DNA of 57,670 bases from contig JAHDOA010000005.1 in NCBI GenBank assembly GCA_018435055.1, positions 1 through 57,670 on the forward strand, read 5' to 3'. Position 1 is the first letter of the stretch. Each line of letters begins with the position of its first letter. Shown in pieces: positions 36,464-44,201 of the stretch. The position numbers were made by a program, and so were the translations under genes. The notes beneath the pieces were generated by a model. The model was given only the letters and a program-made list of their open reading frames with translations, made no database searches and was not told where the DNA came from. The stretch is from Pelotomaculum sp. (lineage in GTDB: Bacteria > Bacillota > Desulfotomaculia > Desulfotomaculales > Pelotomaculaceae).

Positions 36464-37552
36464 GTGCAGGTACCGGTAACGGCTATCGTATTGGCTTTGG
36501 CTCTGGCCTTGCTGGTTACTCCAATGGTCAAAAAATATGCCTTTAAGATTGGCGCACTGGACCGTCCCGACCAGAGAAAAGTACATAAGCGGGTTATGCC
36601 GAGGCTGGGCGGCCTGGCTGTTTATTTCAGTTTTATCGCAGCAGTGCTGCTGACGATGGATATGGGCCCGCAGGTATACGGACTCCTGCTGGGCGGTACC
36701 TTGATTATCATACTGGGGTTTATTGATGACACTAAAGGGCTATCGCCGAGGCTGAAGCTGGCGGGGCAGATAGCGGCGGCCGCGGCTGTAGCCGCCATCC
36801 CTTTCGGACTAAGAGTGGAGTTTCTAACTAACCCGTTTTCTGACAAGTTGATAACTCTAGGTATTCTGGCAATCCCCGTAACGGTACTCTGGATAGTATC
36901 GGTCACCAACGCGGTAAACCTCATTGACGGCCTGGACGGCCTGGCCGGCGGCACAGTCTTTATCTCTGCCCTGACTCTTGCCGCGGTGGTCTGGATTGAG
37001 ACTGCGAAGGCGGGTGTCTTCCCCGGCCAGAGTGAAGCTTTTGTGCTGGCACTAATCCTGGCGGCCGCCATAGCCGGATTTTTACGTTACAATTTTCACC
37101 CGGCAAAAATCTTTCTCGGTGATTCCGGGTCAATGTTTCTCGGTTTCAGCATTGCTGCCCTGTCCATTATGGGAGTGGCCAAAAGCGCCACCTTTATTTC
37201 GGTAATCATACCGGTGGTTATTCTGGGTATTCCCCTGCTTGACACCATATTTGCCATCGTCAGGCGCTACTGCGGCCGCAGGCCTATCTTTCAACCGGAC
37301 AAGGAGCACCTGCACCACCGGCTGATTCAGATGGGATTGAGCCACCGCCAGGCGGTTCTGTCGATTTACGGGGTCAATGTGGTCCTGGGCCTGAGCGCTA
37401 TCGTCCTGACTTTGATCTCACCCAAGCAGGCGGTCATATTCCTGGTAATCCTTTCCACGCTAATCCTGCTGGCTGCAAACAAGTTAGGAGTGGCCGGCGT
37501 CGGGGGACAGTCCCCAATTGCGCCTCAACCGAATAAACAGCAGCGGTCCTGA
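36464..37552 (+). CDS. tagO: Undecaprenyl-phosphate GlcNAc-1-phosphate transferase (WecA/TagO/MraY family)
   Basis: Transfers GlcNAc-1-P from UDP-GlcNAc to undecaprenyl phosphate, starting wall polymer synthesis. About ten membrane helices. Motifs: GFIDDTKGLSP (metal-binding Asp pair), NLIDGLDGLAGG, KIFLGDSGSMFLGF and EHLHHRLIQMG (HIH-type loop). GTG 36464 is preferred because the G6 ribosome tract at 36452–36457 touches the alternative ATG 36458. 362 residues is normal. Its product is the substrate of the TagA-like enzyme at 23331. A short low-complexity tail ends the protein. Confidence 0.93.
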   Translation: MQVPVTAIVLALALALLVTPMVKKYAFKIGALDRPDQRKVHKRVMPRLGGLAVYFSFIAAVLLTMDMGPQVYGLLLGGTLIIILGFIDDTKGLSPRLKLAGQIAAAAAVAAIPFGLRVEFLTNPFSDKLITLGILAIPVTVLWIVSVTNAVNLIDGLDGLAGGTVFISALTLAAVVWIETAKAGVFPGQSEAFVLALILAAAIAGFLRYNFHPAKIFLGDSGSMFLGFSIAALSIMGVAKSATFISVIIPVVILGIPLLDTIFAIVRRYCGRRPIFQPDKEHLHHRLIQMGLSHRQAVLSIYGVNVVLGLSAIVLTLISPKQAVIFLVILSTLILLAANKLGVAGVGGQSPIAPQPNKQQRS

Positions 37553-37570
37553 CATAAGGGCCGCTGTTTT
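37541..37570 (+). terminator. Rho-independent terminator
   Basis: CAGCGGTCC (37541–37549) pairs with GGGCCGCTG (37558–37566, one G-U pair) and is followed by TTTT. The stem begins inside the last codons of the upstream gene. Confidence 0.7.
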
Positions 37571-37583
37571 ACATAGTGATTAT

Positions 37584-37592
37584 TTTGTCGAA
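37584..37592 (+). promoter_or_regulatory. Candidate Spo0A box upstream of galU
   Basis: TTTGTCGAA, 28 bp before the galU start and 13 bp before its AGGAGG site. At this position binding would overlap the transcript start or leader. Confidence 0.35.
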
Positions 37593-37619
37593 CTTAGTTA
37601 GAATAGGAGGAATTTTTCT

Positions 37620-38495
37620 ATGAAAAGAATAAAAAAAGCGGTTATACCCGCTGCCGGTTTGGGGGTGCGTTTTTTACCCGCCACCAAGGCGCAGCCCAAG
37701 GAGATGCTGCCAATTGTAGACAAGCCGGCGATCCAGTACATAGTTGAGGAAGTTATCGAATCAGGCATCGATGAAATACTGATAATCACAGGCAGAAACA
37801 AGCAGTCTATAGAAGACCATTTTGACAAGTCTCTCGAGCTGGAGGTGCGGCTTAAGGAAACCGGGAAAACCCCCCTGCTGGAAATGGTCCAGAGCATCAG
37901 CCGGCTCGCCCACGTCTGCTTTGTCAGGCAGAAGGAACCGCTGGGCCTTGGCCATGCCGTGCATTGCGCCCGCAGGTTCGTCGGCAATGAGCCCTTCGCG
38001 GTGCTGCTGGGTGACGATATCGTGGTGAGCGAGAAACCCTGCCTCAGGCAGATGATCGATATGTATAATGAGGTGCAGTCCTCTGTGATCGCCGTTATGG
38101 AGGTGCCTGAGAAAGATGTATCCAAGTACGGCATCCTGGACTCAGTTGTAGAAAGCCCGGGTTTATACAGGGTCCGTGATCTAGTGGAGAAACCCGCGCC
38201 GGAGAAGGCGCCTTCCCGCCTGGCGATAATGGGCAGGTATATTATCGAGCCGCGTATTTTTTCCTTGCTGGCGGAAGTTAGCCCGGGCGCCGGGGGAGAA
38301 ATTCAGCTGACCGACGCCCTCAAGGCGCTGTGTGCGGAACAGCCTGTTTTTGGCATGACCTTTCAGGGCAAACGATATGATGTTGGTGACAAGCTGGGCT
38401 ACCTGCAGGCCACTGTGGAATTTGCCCTGGCGCGACTGGATTTGCAGGAAGGGTTCCGGCGTTACCTTAAATCCATCTGCAAGGAGCTCAGTTGA
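37620..38495 (+). CDS. galU: UTP-glucose-1-phosphate uridylyltransferase
   Basis: Makes UDP-glucose from UTP and glucose-1-phosphate for glycan synthesis. IKKAVIPAAGLGVRFLPATK is the nucleotide-binding signature with the catalytic Arg/Lys, followed by PKEMLPIVDKPAIQYIVEE, ALLGDDI-like VLLGDDIV metal site and VEKP. GGEIQLTDAL and FQGKRYDVGDKLGYLQA are C-terminal signature segments. 291 residues is standard. ATG 37620 has AGGAGG at 37605–37610. It is coupled to the epimerase downstream (stop and start overlap) and draws on the hexose-phosphate mutase at 40222. Confidence 0.96.
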   Translation: MKRIKKAVIPAAGLGVRFLPATKAQPKEMLPIVDKPAIQYIVEEVIESGIDEILIITGRNKQSIEDHFDKSLELEVRLKETGKTPLLEMVQSISRLAHVCFVRQKEPLGLGHAVHCARRFVGNEPFAVLLGDDIVVSEKPCLRQMIDMYNEVQSSVIAVMEVPEKDVSKYGILDSVVESPGLYRVRDLVEKPAPEKAPSRLAIMGRYIIEPRIFSLLAEVSPGAGGEIQLTDALKALCAEQPVFGMTFQGKRYDVGDKLGYLQATVEFALARLDLQEGFRRYLKSICKELS

Positions 38496-39442
38496 TGAGG
38501 ATACTGGTAACGGGGGGAGCCGGTTTTATCGGCTCACATATTGTTGATTTGCTTGTGGAAACAGGATGCCGGGTTTCGGTGGCAGACAATTTATCATCTG
38601 GACTGTTTGAAAATATTAATCCCAGGGTAAATTTTTATAAAATCGACATACGCGACCAGGCCCTGGCGGAAGCAATTGCCAGGGAGAAGCCAGAGGCGGT
38701 AATACACCTTGCCGCCCAGGCGGATGTGCAGCGATCGCTCAATGACCCGCCGGCCGACGCGTCAATTAACATCCTTGGGACGATCAATCTTTTAAACGCC
38801 TGCGCCGGCTACGGCGTGGGCAAGGTTGTTTATGCATCTACCGCAGCGGTTTACGGCAACCCCACTTACCTGCCTGTGGACGAAGACCACCCGGCAAAGC
38901 CGCAGTCCCCTTATGGCGTTTCTAAATACACTGCGGAACACTACCTCCGGATTTACGGGGAGTTTAGCGCAGTTAATTACACGGTACTGCGCTTTGCCAA
39001 TGTCTATGGGGACCGCCAGGACTCCTCCGCGGAAGGCGGGGTGGTGGCCATATTTGCCGCTAAACTTTTAAGAGGTGAGAGTCCGTGTATTTTCGGCGAC
39101 GGGGAACAAACCCGTGATTTTATTTATGTCAAGGATGTCGCCGCCGCCTGTAGAGCCGCGCTGCGCAGGGGAGACAGCGGAACCTTTAATGTCAGCACCG
39201 GGGCGGGCCTGTCCGTTAACCATTTGTTCCGGGAGCTCAAAAAGATCACCGGCAGCAATCTGGAACCGGTATACCTGCCTCCCCGCCCGGGTGATATTAC
39301 CCACAGCTTCCTGGCCAACGAAAGCGCCTGCGCCTCGCTGGGCTGGCGGCCTCGCTACAGCCTGGCGGAAGGCTTGCGTGAAACCGTAGCAAGGATGTCA
39401 GGGGTGTTGTCAGGGGTGTTGTCAGGGGGACGGGGTTGTTGA
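38495..39442 (+). CDS. NAD-dependent sugar epimerase (UDP-glucose 4-epimerase-like)
   Basis: Extended short-chain dehydrogenase acting on nucleotide sugars, most likely UDP-Glc/UDP-Gal or their GlcNAc forms. Motifs are ILVTGGAGFIGSHIVDLLVE, LAAQADVQRSLNDP, STAAVYG (Ser) and SPYGVSKYTAE (Tyr/Lys). ATG 38495 has AAGGAG at 38481–38486. The C-terminal residues MSGVLSGVLSGGRGC are encoded by a repeat (39396–39446), so the ancestral protein probably ended about 15 residues earlier. 4-epimerase is the best guess; 4,6-dehydratase or UDP-GlcA enzymes are less likely. Confidence 0.85.
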   Translation: MRILVTGGAGFIGSHIVDLLVETGCRVSVADNLSSGLFENINPRVNFYKIDIRDQALAEAIAREKPEAVIHLAAQADVQRSLNDPPADASINILGTINLLNACAGYGVGKVVYASTAAVYGNPTYLPVDEDHPAKPQSPYGVSKYTAEHYLRIYGEFSAVNYTVLRFANVYGDRQDSSAEGGVVAIFAAKLLRGESPCIFGDGEQTRDFIYVKDVAAACRAALRRGDSGTFNVSTGAGLSVNHLFRELKKITGSNLEPVYLPPRPGDITHSFLANESACASLGWRPRYSLAEGLRETVARMSGVLSGVLSGGRGC

Positions 39443-39446
39443 CACC
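39396..39446. repeat. GTGTCAACAACCCCGTCCCC repeat, inverted copy
   Basis: Three TGTCAGGGG steps followed by GGACGGGGTTGTTGACACC. It is the reverse complement of the elements at 43588–43730 and 51318–51396 and covers the 3' end of the epimerase gene. Confidence 0.85.
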
Positions 39447-40221
39447 TTTTGTTTGGGTCCGGACTCGCCGTTCCAATTTTGACATACCTCTATCCCCTTA
39501 CCATTTCCGATTAGTGATATTTCCCCTGCCCTAAAGGGATACCGGTAGAGGACATTTTTCCGCAACCGTTCTTGCACATAGTCATAAATAGACTTATGTC
39601 TAAGATGACCACAGACGCAAGGCGAACAGCTTTCCGTGCGGTTCGTGCCGGGGAATCCCGCCCCGGAACCGGAATACGTTAATCCACATGGCCCGGATTA
39701 CTCACAGTCCAGGTCCCCAAACAGAGGGTGTACCCCCATTCGCTCTAGCTCCCGGTGTGTCCCCGTTCCATTATTGGGCGGGCATCAACCCCCAAAATTG
39801 CGCCCATGTAAATTATTCATCCAACCCGCCCTCATCTCCTCTCTCGCCACTGCCCCCGGGCTGGATTCACCGCTGGCCTGTTTCCCTACCAGGACAATAT
39901 AATCCTCAAACATTTTCCTGCGTTTGCTGAGCTTTCTTAAAATTTTAACCTTATGTTCTCCCATGGCCAAGCCCTCCTTTTCCCATTCAGGACGTACTAA
40001 CAGTGCATAAATACCATTCCTGCCGGCAAACTAATACCTGTAGATTATACGGAGGGAAATGGAAAGATATGAATCTTTACATGGAATTTTGATCAGGGCG
40101 CAAGGCGCCTGTGCCGCAATATTTCCCAGAAAAAGAGGTTGCGGGTAGAATTTGGTCTCCTGTTGCGCGTGGGTGCGTGGTGAAGTAAAGCCAGGGCGTT
40201 TAACTGCTAAGAGGTGGTATA
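39447..40221. other. 775-bp region without an assured gene
   Basis: The region holds one plausible small minus-strand ORF (39785–39964). A second minus-strand stretch around 39480–39640 reads CSPCVCGHLRHKSIYDYVQE and RLRKNVLYRYPFRAGEISL without a start, which looks like the residue of a decayed coding sequence. Base composition is mixed. No terminator, tRNA or riboswitch could be recognised. Confidence 0.4.
39785..39964 (-). CDS. Small hypothetical protein
   Basis: A 59-residue minus-strand ORF with AGGAGG about 8 bp upstream of ATG 39964. It starts MGEHKVKILRKLSKRRKMF, very basic and helical, then loses any clear pattern after EDYIVLVGKQASGESSPG. No family is recognised. The good ribosome site supports translation, but the lack of conserved-looking sequence keeps this doubtful; it could be a leader or a relic. 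Confidence 0.35.
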   Translation of the reverse strand: MGEHKVKILRKLSKRRKMFEDYIVLVGKQASGESSPGAVAREEMRAGWMNNLHGRNFGG

Positions 40222-41634
40222 TTGAAACAAATATCTTTCGGAACAGATGGATGGCGCGGCATCCTGGCCGAGGATTTTAATTTTACCAATGTACGACTGG
40301 TAGCGCGGTCTATAGGTATGTATATCCTCAAACACGGCCTGGCTGCCAGAGGTATTGTGATTGGTTACGACAACCGCTTTTTTTCTGATCGCTTTGCCGC
40401 GGAAATAGCGGGGGTGTTGTCCGGACAGGGCATTCCCGTTTGGATCACGGAACGCGCTACGCCCACGCCCGTGGTGGCCTATGCGATAAAATTATACGGC
40501 GCCGGCGGCGGGATTATGCTGACAGCCAGCCATAACCCGCCTGAGTACAACGGAATTAAATTTATCCCGGAATACGCCGGCCCGGCTCTGCCGCATATCA
40601 CAGGTGAAATTGAGGACAACATCAGGAAGCTGGCAGATGCCTCTATCGTGGGAAAAAATAGCGGGGATGACAAAGCGCCTGTAAAAAAGGTGAATCCTTA
40701 CGCGGATTATGCTCGCCATATTACTGCGCTGGTAGATGTAAACGCTATCCGGAAAGCATGGTTGAAGGTGGTTGTCGACCCGATGCACGGCGCCGGGGTT
40801 GGTTACCTGGAGAACCTGTTAATGCATGCGGGGGCCTCGGTTGCCGCAATTCGCGATTACAGCGATCCTCTTTTCGGGGGTAGCCTGCCCGAACCTGCCG
40901 CCAAATCCCTCGGCCGGTTGAGAGAAAAGGTTATAAACAGCGGGGCACACCTGGGTTTGGCCCTGGATGGTGACGCCGACCGTTTCGGCATAATCGACAG
41001 CAACGGTGAATTTATCACCCCAAACCAGTTTCTGCCCATTTTGCTCTATCACCTTTACAGCGTCAAAAGGTTGCGGGGCCCGGTGGCGCGTACTGTCGCC
41101 ACCACCCACCTGCTGGACAGAATAGCTGACAGATACAGCCAACGGGCTATTGAAACACCAGTTGGTTTTAAATATATCTCCCAATGTCTTACTGAAGAAA
41201 GCGCCGTTCTGGGAGGCGAGGAAAGCGGCGGGTTGTCCGTGCAGGGTCATGTGCCGGAAAAAGACGGTATCCTGGCGGGTCTGCTGGCGGCGGAAATTGT
41301 TGTGGTGCACGGCCTAAGCCTTACTGCGCTAATGGAACAAATAGGCGGGGAATTTGGCCGCCTGTACAGCGAGCGGCTGGATCTCCGCACCTCTACGCAA
41401 GAAAAGGAACGGGTCCTGAGAATTTTACAAGATCTGAAACCAGCAGCACTGGGGAAACGGCGGATAACCGGTGGCACTAAGGCAGACGGGGTTAAATTCT
41501 TGCTGGAAGGCGGGGCGTGGGTTCTGGTACGGGCATCCGGTACCGAACCACTGTTTAGAATCTATGTTGAGGCCGGCGCCCTGGAAGAAGTGAAGGAGAT
41601 ACAAGGGGACATGAAAGCTCTGCTGGCCCTCTAA
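40222..41634 (+). CDS. Phosphoglucomutase/phosphomannomutase family enzyme
   Basis: Alpha-D-phosphohexomutase of 470 residues interconverting hexose 6- and 1-phosphates for sugar-nucleotide supply. Four family sites are present: FGTDGWRGI at the N-terminus, the phosphoserine loop IMLTASHNPPEYNG, the metal loop LALDGDADRFG and the sugar-binding GGEESGGLS, plus the phosphate-binding RASGTEPLFRIYVEA near the end. TTG 40222 follows AAGAGGTGG (40209–40217). It can make Glc-1-P for GalU and possibly Man-1-P for the GDP-mannose route; sequence does not decide. Confidence 0.92.
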   Translation: MKQISFGTDGWRGILAEDFNFTNVRLVARSIGMYILKHGLAARGIVIGYDNRFFSDRFAAEIAGVLSGQGIPVWITERATPTPVVAYAIKLYGAGGGIMLTASHNPPEYNGIKFIPEYAGPALPHITGEIEDNIRKLADASIVGKNSGDDKAPVKKVNPYADYARHITALVDVNAIRKAWLKVVVDPMHGAGVGYLENLLMHAGASVAAIRDYSDPLFGGSLPEPAAKSLGRLREKVINSGAHLGLALDGDADRFGIIDSNGEFITPNQFLPILLYHLYSVKRLRGPVARTVATTHLLDRIADRYSQRAIETPVGFKYISQCLTEESAVLGGEESGGLSVQGHVPEKDGILAGLLAAEIVVVHGLSLTALMEQIGGEFGRLYSERLDLRTSTQEKERVLRILQDLKPAALGKRRITGGTKADGVKFLLEGGAWVLVRASGTEPLFRIYVEAGALEEVKEIQGDMKALLAL

Positions 41635-41649
41635 GCAGAGCGGGGTCGC

Positions 41650-41680
41650 GCGTGTCAAGAGAACCGTCCCCCTGACACGC
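41650..41680. repeat. GTGTCAAGAGAACCGTCCCC repeat with inverted ends
   Basis: GCGTGTCA (41650–41657) and TGACACGC (41673–41680) are perfect inverted ends around AGAGAACCGTCCCCC. It follows the mutase stop codon by 15 bp. Confidence 0.85.
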
Positions 41681-41748
41681 TTAAGAAAAAAACTCTACGG
41701 GGAGGATTTAGACACTTGGGGTAGAAATAAAGTAAACGGTGTTGAAAT

Positions 41749-43323
41749 ATGGCGAATGGTAAATTTATCTTCAAGGCGACGCTTCTGATCGCCTTTTTTA
41801 TCTTGATGTCCAGGGTCCTTGGTTTGGTACGGGAGTCTGTTATAGCGAGCCTGCTGGGGACTACCTACCTGGCAGACGCTTACCAGATGTCCTTGAAGGC
41901 GCCGAATATGTTATTTACCGTTGTCTGCGGGGCGTTGGCCACAGTGATAGTGCCTGTTTTTACCGAGTATGTCTCCAGGGGTGAAAAGCGTGAAGCCTGG
42001 AAATTGTTCAATACAGTTATTGCTCTGGTTATTCTTTTCTTCCTGTTCACCTCCGTTATCGGTATCATCGGGGCTCCCCTTCTGGTCAAGCTTGTGGCGC
42101 CGGGCTTTACAGGCGCAACAAGGGAACTGACCGTTGAACTTTGGCGAATCATTCTGCCGTGGATGATCTTCGCCAGCCTTGCTTCCCTGTACACCCAGCT
42201 TTTAAATGCAAATAACATTTTTGGCCTGCCGGCCTTCAGCAGTTCTGTTAACAATATCTTTATTATTATTTTCGCCCTGACCCTCGGTAGGCTATATGGA
42301 GTGCAAGGTCTAACCCTGGGCACTATGCTGGCTATGGCCGCCATGGCCCTGGTGCAGTTACCCGCTCTGTATAAGGCAGGCTTTCGTTTAAATTGGCGGC
42401 TGGATCTGCGCCACCCCGGCCTGAGAAAGATATGGCGCCTCGCTATTCCTTCTTTTTTCAGCTTGTCGGTCACCCAGGCTAATGTATTTGTTACCTTTGT
42501 ACTGGCTTCCTGGCTTACAGTGGGCAGTGTCGCATCACTTGGTTATTCTGACAAGTTAATTCAGTTTTCTATCGGCTTACTAGTAACCGCCCTGACAACG
42601 GCTGTTTTCCCCACTATCTCCCGGCTGGCCGCCGAAAAGAAAATGGAGGCCTTTGCCGCCACCCTACTTGGTGCGCTGAAGATTGTTTTCGCGGGAATTA
42701 TAGCGGCTAGCGTGGGATTAGTCACTCTAAGTCATCCTATTGTACACTTTGTTTACGGGTCAGGAGCTTTTGACCAAAAATCAGTAGAAATGACCACGAC
42801 CGCACTAATATGCTATGCTGTCGGTACAGTAGGTTTTGCCGCCGGCCTTCTTTTGACTCGTGGTTTTTACTCCCTGCAGGATACCCGCACCCCGCTTAAA
42901 ATAAGTATTGTCCAGGTACTGATAAATCTGGGTCTTAGCCTGCTGCTAATCGGCGTTCTCCAGCATGCCGGCCTGGCGCTGGCCAGCTCTCTGGCTAACC
43001 TCGCTTATATGGGTTTGCTGATGTGGTACCTGGAGAAAAAAATACCCGGCCTGTACCGGGACGGCCTGTGGAAATTTATACTGGCTGTTCTTATAGCCGC
43101 TGGCCTGATGGCCGCAGTATGTTACATGGCAGGCGGCGCCCTGGCTGGATTGGCGCAGGGGAAAATCGGCCTGGCAATTCAGGTTGTCCTGGCCGGCAGC
43201 GCCGGCCTGGCAGTTTTTGTGGCGGCATTTTTTGTCATGCGGGTGGAAGAAGCTTACGTACTCTGGCGTTCCATCAGAAATGCGCTGAGGGAACGCCGGC
43301 GTGATTGGGGCACGGGAAGGTAG
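41749..43323 (+). CDS. murJ: Lipid II flippase MurJ (MviN family)
   Basis: A 524-residue protein with about 14 membrane helices, member of the MOP superfamily, which flips lipid-linked peptidoglycan precursor. Signature segments: MSRVLGLVRESVIASLLGTT with the conserved arginines, DAYQMSLKAPNMLFTVVCGA, PWMIFASLASLYTQLLNA and QDTRTPLKISIVQVLINL. Cells may carry further paralogues, so a role as flippase for the polysaccharide made by the neighbouring genes is also possible. A hairpin with T run follows at about 43398–43420. Confidence 0.92.
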   Translation: MANGKFIFKATLLIAFFILMSRVLGLVRESVIASLLGTTYLADAYQMSLKAPNMLFTVVCGALATVIVPVFTEYVSRGEKREAWKLFNTVIALVILFFLFTSVIGIIGAPLLVKLVAPGFTGATRELTVELWRIILPWMIFASLASLYTQLLNANNIFGLPAFSSSVNNIFIIIFALTLGRLYGVQGLTLGTMLAMAAMALVQLPALYKAGFRLNWRLDLRHPGLRKIWRLAIPSFFSLSVTQANVFVTFVLASWLTVGSVASLGYSDKLIQFSIGLLVTALTTAVFPTISRLAAEKKMEAFAATLLGALKIVFAGIIAASVGLVTLSHPIVHFVYGSGAFDQKSVEMTTTALICYAVGTVGFAAGLLLTRGFYSLQDTRTPLKISIVQVLINLGLSLLLIGVLQHAGLALASSLANLAYMGLLMWYLEKKIPGLYRDGLWKFILAVLIAAGLMAAVCYMAGGALAGLAQGKIGLAIQVVLAGSAGLAVFVAAFFVMRVEEAYVLWRSIRNALRERRRDWGTGR

Positions 43324-43332
43324 GTATGGTTT

Positions 43333-43430
43333 AAGCCGCACGTTTTTGGCGGGTTGAAAACCCGCCTTACAGTGAAACGTACACGACTCGGTTGTAGGTG
43401 CGGCTTCAGCCGCACGTTTTTTGCAGCAGG
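43333..43430. repeat. GCGGCTTCAGCCGC-type repeats and hairpins
   Basis: Contains AAGCCGCACGTTTTT, a GGCGGGTT/AACCCGCC hairpin at 43348–43366, and GTGCGGCT/AGCCGCAC at 43398–43415 followed by GTTTTTT. A relative is at 51278–51300. The second hairpin can serve as terminator for murJ. Confidence 0.65.
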
Positions 43431-43503
43431 ATAAATCCCGCTAAAAAGCGGAATGACACACCTGAAGCGAAACGGGGACATAACAAAGCGAATTTAGGAC
43501 AAA

Positions 43504-43533
43504 CGTGTCAAGAGAACCGTCCCCTTGGCTCGC
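43504..43533. repeat. GTGTCAAGAGAACCGTCCCC repeat, decayed right end
   Basis: The left half is identical to the copy at 41650, but the right end reads TTGGCTCGC instead of TGACACGC, so the inverted pairing is partly lost. Confidence 0.75.
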
Positions 43534-43587
43534 TTTGATGCGGAGGAATTTCCCCGATCTGATGGTGGGTTCAGGCCTAGCTAAAAA

Positions 43588-43730
43588 GTGTCAACAACCC
43601 CGTCCCCCTGACATCAAAAGTGTCAACAACCCCGTCCCCCTGACATCACCCCTGACATCACCCCTGACATCAAAAAGTGTCAACAACCCCGTCCCCCTGA
43701 CATCCCCCTGACACCCCCTGACACCCCTGA
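43588..43730. repeat. Tandem GTGTCAACAACCCCGTCCCC repeat cluster
   Basis: Three full copies of the unit at about 43588, 43619 and 43677, interleaved with shorter CCCCTGACATCA steps. Not a CRISPR: unit lengths and spacing are irregular and the spacers are themselves repeat. Confidence 0.88.
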
Positions 43731-43783
43731 ATTGTAACCCTTCCGCCGGTGGTCGCATACGCTGGTGGGGGAGGTGTGGAGCA

Positions 43784-44026
43784 GTGCTGTTCAAAATTTC
43801 CGATCTCGGTCTGCGGGATATAGTAAACCTGGTTGACGGGGCGAAACTTGGGCCGGTCAGCGATGTTTATATTGATCTGGAAACCGGAAAGGTTACTTCT
43901 CTGGTGCTTTCAGGCGGCAGGAAGTATTTCGGGCTACTGGCCGCCGGCAGGGATGTGGTTGTGCCCTGGGAGAAAATAAAGAAAATCGGCGTGGATACGG
44001 TTTTGGTGGAAATAGAGAATACATAA
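43784..44026 (+). CDS. YlmC/YmxH family PRC-barrel protein
   Basis: An 80-residue small beta-barrel protein. LFKISDLGLRDIVNLVDGAK, then LGPVSDVYIDLETGKVTSLV and RDVVVPWEKIKKIGVDTVLV, is the standard order of the YlmC/YmxH sporulation-associated group. Members are conserved in endospore formers; a molecular activity is not established. GTG 43784 follows GGGGGAGGTG (43767–43776). It stands between the repeat cluster and metK as a single gene. Confidence 0.88.
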   Translation: MLFKISDLGLRDIVNLVDGAKLGPVSDVYIDLETGKVTSLVLSGGRKYFGLLAAGRDVVVPWEKIKKIGVDTVLVEIENT

Positions 44027-44046
44027 GAACGGGGCAATATAAAAAT

Positions 44047-44076
44047 TTGACACAGATGCAGGCATTTTGTTAGAAT
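44047..44076 (+). promoter_or_regulatory. Sigma-A promoter of metK
   Basis: TTGACA (44047–44052) and TAGAAT (44071–44076), 18-bp spacer, 126 bp before the metK start. The -35 box is a perfect consensus. Confidence 0.75.
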
Positions 44077-44135
44077 ATATTGACTTTAACATTAATTGTT
44101 GCCACATTATAGGAAGGGACTAGCTGCTAATTTTT

Positions 44136-44165
44136 CCGAACCTCTGCCCCGGAGGTTTGGTTTTA
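44136..44165 (+). terminator. Hairpin in the metK leader, possible attenuator
   Basis: CCGAACCTC (44136–44144) pairs with GAGGTTTGG (44152–44160) with one G-U pair, followed by TTTTA. It lies between the metK promoter and the gene, so it would stop leader transcripts. No S-box, SAM-II or SAM-IV pattern was recognised around it. Confidence 0.5.
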
Positions 44166-44201
44166 TGTTTGGGCCTTTTCCCAAATTAAGGAGGGAATGC
44201 A

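Noticed and set aside
36298-37552. Lipid A type genes near fabZ (lpx cluster of diderms)
   Set aside because: No LpxA, LpxB, LpxC or LpxD sequence occurs; the neighbours are WecA/TagO and GalU.
39600-39700. Group II intron 3' end (domain V-like GTGCGGTTCG)
   Set aside because: The matching 5' half and the GAAA tetraloop of domain V are missing.
43588-43730. Direct repeats resembling a CRISPR array
   Set aside because: Unit length and spacing vary, the spacers are themselves parts of the repeat, and no cas gene is present. It belongs to the GGGGACGGT repeat families.
44076-44201. SAM riboswitch in the metK leader
   Set aside because: No S-box core or other SAM aptamer pattern can be seen; only a single hairpin with a short T run is present.
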